This document shows positions 57,246-64,000 of a DNA stretch of 64,000 nt, one piece after another (the stretch's first letter is position 1; each line of letters opens with the position of its first letter). Source of the DNA: Galeopsis tetrahit (taxonomy: Eukaryota > Streptophyta > Magnoliopsida > Lamiales > Lamiaceae); assembly GCA_963675135.1 (NCBI GenBank), contig OY776124.1, positions 4,757,001-4,821,000 of the forward strand, read 5' to 3'. A program made the position numbers and the translations under genes. The notes under the pieces were generated by a model that had not been told where the DNA came from, ran no database searches, and worked only from the letters and a program-made list of their open reading frames with translations.

Positions 57246-58301
57246 GGGCGCGGCTAAAGGCACACACGAATCCTATGAGGACACCCACCGAATCTTTTTT
57301 TTGTGACAAGGGGTATGCGAAATGTCATTTGTACCCTTCCTGTAAAAAATTTTAAAAAATGGACGGATGAGTACACCCATCCATTTCATTTCACACCCGA
57401 TTCATCATTTCACACCGGAATCATTCGGATCCCCACCATCACCACCAAAATAACAAAAATCATATAGGAAGGCCCAATACATAGGTATGTTTGAAAATTT
57501 TAACAACAAAAAAAATTGTAAAAACCCAAAATTGCAACAACAAAAATAAAATTTTAGTATGTTCGAAAATTTTACCCAAACAAAGTTGAGATTTCCAAAA
57601 AATTTTAATGAATAAACTCAATATGTTCGAAAAAAATTTCAAAACAACTTAAATCTGTCCGAAAAAAAAGATCGAACAAAATGTTCGAAATTTTTTCCAA
57701 GACAAACACAAATTGTTCGAAAAAATTTCCAAAACAAACTCAATATGTTCGAAAATAAATCAAGAACTTCTAAAAACCCTAATTTTCCTAAAATTCCAAA
57801 AAAATTCAAAAATCCTACCTGGAACGGGCGGAGGAAGGGTGCGAGCGGTGGCGTCTCTGGGAGGAGGGCGACGGCGGACGAGGGAGGAGAAGAGGGGTTG
57901 GTCGTGCGAGTTGGGTGGGGAGTGAGGGTGGTCCTGTCGCCACGTGGGGAGGGGAGGCGGAGCTGCGCCGCGGCGACGTTGGGAGAGAGGGTGGCGTTGT
58001 CGCGTATATTGGGTGCGGAGACGGGGACGGCGACGAGAGGAGACGTGGAGAGGGAGGGCGACGCTGCTGTCGGCGATGAGAGCGGCGCTGGCGAAACAGA
58101 GGCTGCCGCGCGACGAGACGTGGGAGGGGAGGAGGCGAAAATGGGGTGGGTGTACCAAATGAGTTGATGGATTAGGGTTTTAATGGTTTTAATGGGAGAA
58201 GGGTATTTTTGAGTTTTCCACGTGGTGTCCTCATCCCTTTTGTGTGTGTCCTTATTGCATGGGTGTCCTCATAGGATCCGTGTGTGCATTTAGCCGCGCC
58301 C
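57246..58301. mobile_element. MULE 1 of an inverted pair
   Basis: Inverted ends GGGCGCGGCTAAAGGCACAC and, inverse, GGGCGCGGCTAAATGCACAC continue into ATCCTATGAGGACACCC. A perfect 9-bp target duplication, TTTAATTAA, flanks it (57237-57245 and 58302-58310). The interior is half AT-rich TTCGAA-containing repeats and half GC-rich (57810-58160). Frames in the GC-rich half show no recognisable domain. The structure is that of a non-autonomous Mutator-like element. Confidence 0.9.
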
Positions 58302-58364
58302 TTTAATTAAATGCATTTGGAATGATGGCCCATTCTATTCGCGGGGGCCTATTAATTAGAATTG

Positions 58365-59612
58365 GGGCGCGGCTAAAGGCACCCGGCGATCCTATGAGTA
58401 CACCCACGCGATGAGGACACCCACAAAATGGATGAGGACACCCACATGGAAAACTCTAAAATACCCTCCTCCTTCTTCTTCATAACCCTAATTTTTCTCA
58501 TTTTGGTACACCCACCAAATTTCTTTCCTCTCTCCCTCTCTCCCTTCCTCCCACCGCCTCCAACCTTCCTCCCACTCTCAGGCGGCCGCAGCCGCGACCC
58601 ACCTCCTCACCCCTCCGTTTGAAGAGAAGACCAAGCGACGCGGCCGCCCCTCCTCCAAGCGACGCCGCGCCCCCTCCCATTCCTCCTTCAAACGCCGCCG
58701 CCGCTGGAGGTGTGCGCGCTCGCTGCCGCCGCTGGAGGTGTGTGCAACCCATCTCCTCCTCCCTCGTCCCCTCCTCCGTGCGAAGCGGCCGTCGTCGCCC
58801 TCCTCCGTGCGAAGCGGCCGTCGTCGCCCCTCCTCTGTGCGAAGCGGCCGTTGTCGCCTCTCCTTAGTGCGAAGCGGCCGTCGTTCACGTCGCCGGCCAG
58901 TGGACGCGGCCTTTGAAGAAGACAAGTAGGTCAGTTTTTTGATTTCTTGATTTAGGGTTTTTTTTAAAAAATTAGGAATTTTAGGAAAATTTTGGTATTT
59001 TAGAAGTTTGAGAATTTTAGGAATTATTTTCGAACCTATTGAATTTGTTTTGGAAAATATTTCGAACAATCCGTGTTTGTTTTGGAAAAAAATTCGAACA
59101 TCTTGTTCGATCTTTTTTTTCGAATAAATTTGAGTTGTTTTGGAATTTTTTTCCGAATATATTCAGTTTGTTTTGGAAAAAATTTCGAACATATTGGGTT
59201 TGTTTTGGAAAAAAATTCGAACATGTGTTTTGGAATTTTTTTCGAACATTTGGTGTTTGTTTTGGAATTTTTTTCGAACATTTGATGTTTGTTTTGGAAT
59301 TTTTTTCGAACATTTGATGTTTGTTCTGGAAAAAATTTCGAACATCTTGTTATTTTGGAACATGTTTGTTCTGGAAAAATTTTCGAACATGTTTATTTTT
59401 GTTGAAATTTTGAAGTTTTTTTTGTTAAGAATGGTGTTTGTTTTGGTGTTGGTGGAGATAATTATGTGAAATAGAATGGATGGGTGTACTCATCCTTGTT
59501 TTTTTCATAGATTTTACCCTAGGGGTATATGAGACAATTTACATGTTCGGGAAGATTAAAAAAATGCTTGGTGGGTGTACTCATAGGATCGCCGGGTCCT
59601 TTAGCCGCGCCG
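58365..59612. mobile_element. MULE 2 of an inverted pair
   Basis: Ends GGGCGCGGCTAAAGGCACCC and, inverse, CGGCGCGGCTAAAGGACCCG continue into GGCGATCCTATGAGTACACC. The 9-bp target duplication TTAGAATTG flanks it (58356-58364 and 59613-59621). It belongs to the same family as MULE 1 but lies in the opposite orientation: the GC-rich half (58510-58930) is on the left and the AT-rich repeat half (59030-59400) on the right. Confidence 0.9.
59030..59400. repeat. TTCGAACAT-containing tandem repeats in MULE 2
   Basis: Degenerate units of about 35 bases with TTTGTTTTGGAA and TTTCGAACAT recur about ten times. Related, inverted units lie in MULE 1 at about 57480-57760. On the minus strand they translate to repeats of FEKNSKTN type, which I take as incidental. 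Confidence 0.85.
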
Positions 59613-61514
59613 TTAGAATTGTTATTTTCTTAAAGAACTCTTATGTGTGGGGTTGTTTGGAAATTCTTGGAAGAGCGATTTTAAGGATTGTTGTATATAT
59701 TCGATGTGTTTTGTTTTATTTTGATTGTTTGATTAGTCTATATTTTAATTTAATTGTTTCTATTGTTGTGATTTGTAAGATTTAATTGATTAATCAATCC
59801 TATTAGCTAGCATTTTCGATTATGTTAATTGTAACGAGAGTTGAGTTTACATGATTGGGGTGTGGTGTGAGCCTTAATTAATTAATTGAAGTTAAATAGT
59901 AATTATCTTAATCGAGATATGGTTGATTACTTAGATCGACAACATTAGACATTTATCGATTAGAGGTCGTCTAAGACATTAGTGAGAGGGCGAGTCGTAT
60001 AAACATTAGTAACCGTATTGAAAGTGTTTACGGGTCACTATTATAGGAGCTTATGGTACTAATTAGATCCTATAATTGCTAATTAGTGCATGTGTTCCTA
60101 TATATACATATATGCGATAGCCTTTATCATAATTCAAGACATTAGGCTTAATTGTTATGATTATTTCATTAATTCATTAGTGATCTCACATAAGGAAGAC
60201 ACCCGAAGCAATTCATCCACTTGCACTTTCATCTCGAAAGTTAATTTAGTTGTTTGCATTAGTTGTTTATTTTTTTAGTTTTTATTTGTTAATTCTCTCG
60301 TTTAGCTTCTATAACACCATTTCGCCGTATAGTTTTAGGGCTCCACGCTCTCCTAGGTCCTTGGACGATAACTACTAGGTCGTATACTTACTTAACTATA
60401 ACGAACTCATACGCTTGTGTGGATTGTTATTGTTGTACTAAAAAGTGTGCAAAATACGAATCAAATTAGTTACAGAAGTGGAAAATCGGTAGTCGAACGG
60501 TTTGGCACCGCCTAGTTCTTAGACGGCTAGTCGGGGACTTAAAATTTTATTTTTAATTATTTTATCTTATAATTCTCAAGCAATAAACACGAAATCATAA
60601 TTTAAAAAAAAGCAAAAATTTGCAAAGGGATCCTTGAAGAAATTAATTGCAAAAATGATGTCGAATTTTTTAAAAAAAATGTAGTTTTCAACCCTTAGAC
60701 AATAAAATTTTACATAAAAAATGTTATACATCATGGCAAATCCATATGTTTTACTCGAAACGTAAAGGTGTGCTCGATCGTTCAAACTACACTTCGACTC
60801 TAAAAATTCTAATTAAAAGGAAAAGAGCCTAATAAAACATCGTTAACCAAGTGATAGACCGAGAACTAACGCCTAAAGAGATGCCACTTCACCCTTAAGC
60901 GAAAAAGTTGAACCTTTAGTTAATACAAAAATTATTAAATAGCATAATAATAATAATAATAATAACTTAAAATAATTTGAGTTGCCATTGCATTAAAAAC
61001 ATAACGAGACAGTCCTTTTGTTCCTTTTATTTGTCTCATTTGATTTAAAATTGTATTTTTTTTATTTGTCACTATACTAATATCAATACAAATTTATCAT
61101 ATTTCTCCAACAATGCTCCTATAAAATACTAGTATATATTAATCACATTTTGTAATTATAAATTTTGTTTAATAAACTATAGTTTCTTACCTTCCATCTA
61201 ACTTTCATTTACATTAAAAAAAAAATTGAGTGTAAAAAATGAAATAATAAGTTTTTTCTTGAAATTCAATACATTTTTATCTTGAATTGAAGAAGGAGGG
61301 TTAAACTTTGAACACATTTTTTTAAAATTATTTTTATTGTATGTAAAGCTATTCAAATGAGTTGAGAACTAAAAATAAATATATTAGTCGGGTAATCTGA
61401 TCATATTTGATACTTATTTCAATTTAATTTAAGGAAGTAAAATCAATTGAAGATCAGTCAATCCGACCCATTTTACAGGATCGATCAATGGTCGACAAAA
61501 TCGACCCAACCCGA
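59613..61514. other. Retroelement remnant end and DEFL-unit flank before gene 3
   Basis: To about 60890 this is the right part of the presumed LTR remnant. Then the unit flank returns (AACTTAAAATAATTTGAG, TTTGTCACTATACTAATATC, CTTCCATCTAACTTTCATTT) and leads into the 3' end of gene 3, as before gene 2. No other gene is seen. Confidence 0.55.
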
Positions 61515-61890
61515 TCAAACGGTAGATGGAGCTTTGTTATGTACCGGAGGTGGATCAAGACATACATAAAAACATGCGCACAAATAATTGGAGCTGCAAC
61601 TTGCAGCAGTCGGATAAGTGCCGGTTTGTAGTGCACCATCACACAATTTTTTGCATTTGGCTTCCGTACAATCGCCCGCACCGAAATTTATTCCTGACTT
61701 GCAAACACGCGTCGTCTGGTCTGCACCAAAAAAAAAAAATTATTTAACATGAGTTTTAATTGATTTTATCAATAAAATTATATGAAATAAATGGAAATGT
61801 GAGTGACTTACCAGTAGCAAAGGCATAATCAGCTGCAAAAGAGAATACAAAAATGCAAAACACAAAACAACTAAAAATCTTTTTCTCCAT
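61515..61890 (-). CDS. DEFL gene 3: secreted defensin-like cysteine-rich peptide
   Basis: Exon 1 is 61890-61812 and exon 2 61720-61515; the 91-bp intron (GTAAGT to GGTGCAG) is phase 1. The product has 94 residues. The signal peptide is MEKKIFSCFVFCIFVFSFAA followed by DYAFA. Cysteines at 33, 44, 49, 53, 68, 74, 76 and 80 have exactly the spacing of genes 1 and 2. The segments AGDC, LQTG and DPPP are shared with gene 1; most other inter-cysteine residues differ. The tail is nine residues longer past the Pro cluster than in gene 1. The TATA box is at 61957-61950. It is the most diverged member, and its shorter intron also sets it apart. The sequence shows no damage. Confidence 0.9.
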
Positions 61891-61949
61891 TTCAAATTAC
61901 ACAAATTTTAATTCCTAAATAATGTATTAGAAAATGTTTTTACATGTAA

Positions 61950-61957
61950 TATTTATA
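61950..61957 (-). promoter_or_regulatory. TATA box of DEFL gene 3
   Basis: The minus strand reads TATAAATA 60 bases upstream of the ATG, inside the conserved promoter block (ATATTACATGTAAAA on the same strand). Confidence 0.8.
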
Positions 61958-62720
61958 GGGTATAATATGACATTTACTCATTTAATAATTATATTCTTTC
62001 TTTTTTAGTGGTGATTTTTTTACCAATATTAAAAATATTAATTAATATGTTTCCATACACGTTACTTTCTTTATTTCATTTCGAATTTTCACACATAATA
62101 AAAAAAAAATTAATACTAATATTTCTTTGTATAAAATGTCAAATATGTACCTTACATGTCACTTTAGGGGAATTTTTTTTGTTCCACTTTCGATTTTTTT
62201 TTAAAAGATATTTTAAAATATTTTCTTTTTTCAACTTTGCTTCTTTTGTAATTTTTTAATAGGTGGATAAACAATATAAATGATTAATTAACATGTGATT
62301 AACGCGGATCGACTTAATAAATACTCCCTCAATTTCAATTATTGATTTAATAAAGGGTTGGTCTCACGTAGACTCGAGTTGACCGGGTCAACTTTTTTTT
62401 TTTAATTGCATTTTTCAATTGTAGTGTTTTAAACTTTACAATAATTTTTTTTTATAGTAACTTACATTTTTTGTTAATATTGTATTACACTTTTCATTAA
62501 AAATTGTGATATGCACTTTCACTTTTCATTAATATTGTGTTGCACTTTTTAATATTATTGTGTTGTACTTTTCAGTTATAATAATCTATACTTTTTAATA
62601 ATATTGTGTTACACTTTTTAGTATTATTGTGTTGTACTTTTTAATTATAATGACTTACATTTTTCAATAGAAATTGTGTTGCATTTTTTCAAAATAAAAA
62701 GAAACAAAACAAGTATGTCA
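61958..62720. other. Upstream region of DEFL gene 3 and AT-rich simple repeats
   Basis: The first 320 bases carry the conserved unit blocks (AATATGTTTCCATACACG, AATAGGTGGATAAACAATA). From about 62400 to 62690 degenerate 30-40 base units with TTGTGTTGCACTTTTTAAT or TTGTGTTGTACTTTTTAAT repeat. No gene is seen. Confidence 0.6.
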
Positions 62721-62723
62721 AAA

Positions 62724-62971
62724 TGAGAAATTGTCCGTCCCACAATTGTTTGCACTACCCAAAAAAGAAACTTTTTCATAAACCCCACCCTCACAATATC
62801 CACATATTTACACAAAATGTCATTACTTTTACCCTCAATCCAATCATCCACTTTACTTTATTCATAAAAGTCACAAAATTACCCTTAAACACTCCACTCA
62901 TTACACCATTTTCTTTTCTTAGTTTGCGTGCCCATAAAATGGTGCAAACAATCCTGGGACAGAGAGAGTAG
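62724..62971. mobile_element. Degenerate Stowaway-like MITE
   Basis: Inverse ends share CCGTCCCACAATTGTTTGCAC on the left and GTGCAAACAATCCTGGGACA on the right, with TA-type surroundings. It is non-coding. Confidence 0.7.
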
Positions 62972-63020
62972 TATTAATCACATTTTTTTTTATGTCGGTA
63001 TTAATCACAAAAAATAGCTA

Positions 63021-63303
63021 CTCCCTCCGTCGCACAATAACTTTCACACTTTTCTTTTTAGGACGTCCCACAATAACTTTCACACCCTTTAAATGGAAAA
63101 TCTTTTATACACTCTACCCTCACAATATTCTCAATTTTACACAAATGTCATTACTTTTTCTCTACACAAACACAAAAATCAACCACTTTCTCTACTTTAT
63201 ACATAAAGTTTTACGAAATTACCCCTCAAAACTCCACTCATTATTACACTTTATTAATATGCGTGCTCATCTACCTCTGAAAATTAACATGGGACGGAGG
63301 AAG
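63021..63303. mobile_element. Stowaway-like MITE
   Basis: It begins CTCCCTCCGTCGCACAATAA and ends CATGGGACGGAGGAAG, flanked by TA (63019-63020 and 63304-63305). These ends are the typical Stowaway signature of plants. The copy of CCCACAATAACTTTCACAC near 63068 is a short internal direct repeat. Confidence 0.88.
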
Positions 63304-63305
63304 TA

Positions 63306-63886
63306 TATTATATTTAAAAAAATATCTTAAATTATAGCTAGATTTCCTCTTCACTCAAGTAATAAATGTTTTATGACAATTTTACACTTAATTAAACTTC
63401 CTCCATAATTATTCAATGACATGGGAATTTACACTAAATGAATTGATTTGAAATTGAATACCATGGTAAAATTGACAACTCAGCTAATTTTAACTATATT
63501 AATTGATTTTTCTTAATATATTTGTAAAATTAAATACAACTATCTTTATGAAATGTGGGAGTGAAGAGAGGATTAAAAAAAAAATGAGTTCAATTATTGT
63601 ATCTTCAAAACATCGTAATAACATTAAAAAAAGTAACATAGTAATATATCATTTAAAAATAATAATAATAACATCTGAATCCTCTATTTATGTTACTTTT
63701 CAATTTATTTTGGCAAAAAGACTATACATAAATCACTTTAAAAATATGTTGCTTTGTATTTAACATTGAGATTTCAAACTGAATATTCAATATTAAAGAA
63801 GCAAGAACAAAGTCCAAGTGAAATATTTTTAGATCAACTCAACAAAAACCTGGATTTAATCAAACCCAGAAGCTATCGGAACGTAT
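63306..63886. other. AT-rich DNA without recognised features
   Basis: No coding frame with recognisable content, no inverted-repeat ends and no retroelement sequence were seen. Confidence 0.5.
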
Positions 63887-64000
63887 TCATGAAAAACGTC
63901 GTGTAAGAATCGAGTTGGCGTTCTTCACCTGGCAAAACTTCAAGGCCGCTGCTGAACGACCAACCTTACACATCCATCCACCATAGACATAGGTATTTTC
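63887..64000 (-). other. Possible exon running off the right edge
   Basis: On the minus strand a frame of 37 codons is open from the window edge to a TGA at 63887-63889. It reads NTYVYGGWMCKVGRSAA and later SILTRRFS. A GT (CCAGGTGAAG) lies inside and could be a donor site. The base composition is less AT-rich than the surroundings. It may be part of a gene beyond 64000, but the open length is too short to be sure. Confidence 0.25.

Larger units (their letters stand above)
56943..60889. mobile_element. Probable LTR-retrotransposon remnant or solo LTR, interrupted by two MULEs
   Basis: The DEFL-unit flank breaks at ATATTAAAATCA (56942) and resumes near 60890 (GTTGAACCTTTAGTTAAT). Without the two MULEs about 1.6 kb remains. 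Features such as GGAGCAAAATACGCCTCG, AGAGGCCCAATACATTGGGC, GCTCCACGCTCTCCTAGGTC, ACTCATACGCTTGTGTGG and then TTTGGCACCGCC resemble the LTR and PBS surroundings of plant Ty3/gypsy elements. Exact ends and lineage are not resolved. Confidence 0.4.

Noticed and set aside
57745..59069. Overlapping frames of 130-160 codons in the GC-rich halves of the two MULEs
   Set aside because: Several frames on both strands are open at once because of high GC content; products are low-complexity Arg/Gly/Ala sequences without domains.
36286..61890. Calling the region a self-incompatibility or mating locus because it has secreted eight-cysteine peptides in transposon-rich DNA
   Set aside because: No receptor kinase, F-box or other partner gene is visible in the window, and DEFL clusters have many other roles; there is nothing here to single out this one.

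Overview
The window is nuclear DNA of a flowering plant, most likely a eudicot. The signs are spliced small genes, long AT-rich intergenic DNA, and many plant transposons: Ty3/gypsy elements of the Tat type, a Copia-type element, CACTA, Mutator-like, Harbinger-like and Stowaway-like elements. I cannot name the species. Almost everything from 1 to 46 kb is retrotransposon, mostly broken. The host genes I can support are three small defensin-like (DEFL) peptide genes, all on the minus strand, at 36.3-36.7, 51.0-51.6 and 61.5-61.9 kb. Each has a signal-peptide exon, one phase-1 intron and a mature-peptide exon with eight cysteines at identical spacing.

Layout. 1-10585: Tat element A (+, 5' end outside the window), interrupted at 100-3825 by a non-autonomous Copia-type element (-). 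A is itself nested in an older gag-pol relic D (10586-13523). 13524-18276: DEFL-unit flank DNA interrupted by a CACTA element (14064-17751). 18277-36177: degenerate Tat-like element F (+, target duplication AAGCC), which hosts the young full-length Tat element B at 20404-31627 (-, identical 724-bp LTRs, target duplication CAGTC). 36286-36716: DEFL gene 1. 37373-40990: deleted element E, bounded by a long direct repeat instead of a short target duplication. 41506-45906: element G (+), a duplicate of D with the same internal deletion and the same 3' truncation. 45907-64000: diverged copies of the DEFL unit with genes 2 and 3, one promoter relic without its gene, a Pack-MULE-like element, an inverted pair of MULEs, and several MITEs.

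How it fits together. The tandem unit (retroelement relic, AT-rich flank, DEFL gene) was duplicated, and the copies were then expanded by nested insertions. Empty sites in the sister copies show the insertions directly. B carries a sense gag-protease-RT-RNase H-integrase frame broken by two nonsense codons. It also carries an intact, antisense, three-exon gene between pol and the 3' LTR. The same antisense gene, broken, is present in A and E.

Most noteworthy: the DEFL array, whose mature peptides differ mainly by amino-acid replacements while signal peptides and cysteines are conserved; the intact antisense gene of B; the nonsense-bearing but LTR-identical element B; and the Copia-type element whose two LTRs carry different U3 regions inside one perfect target duplication.
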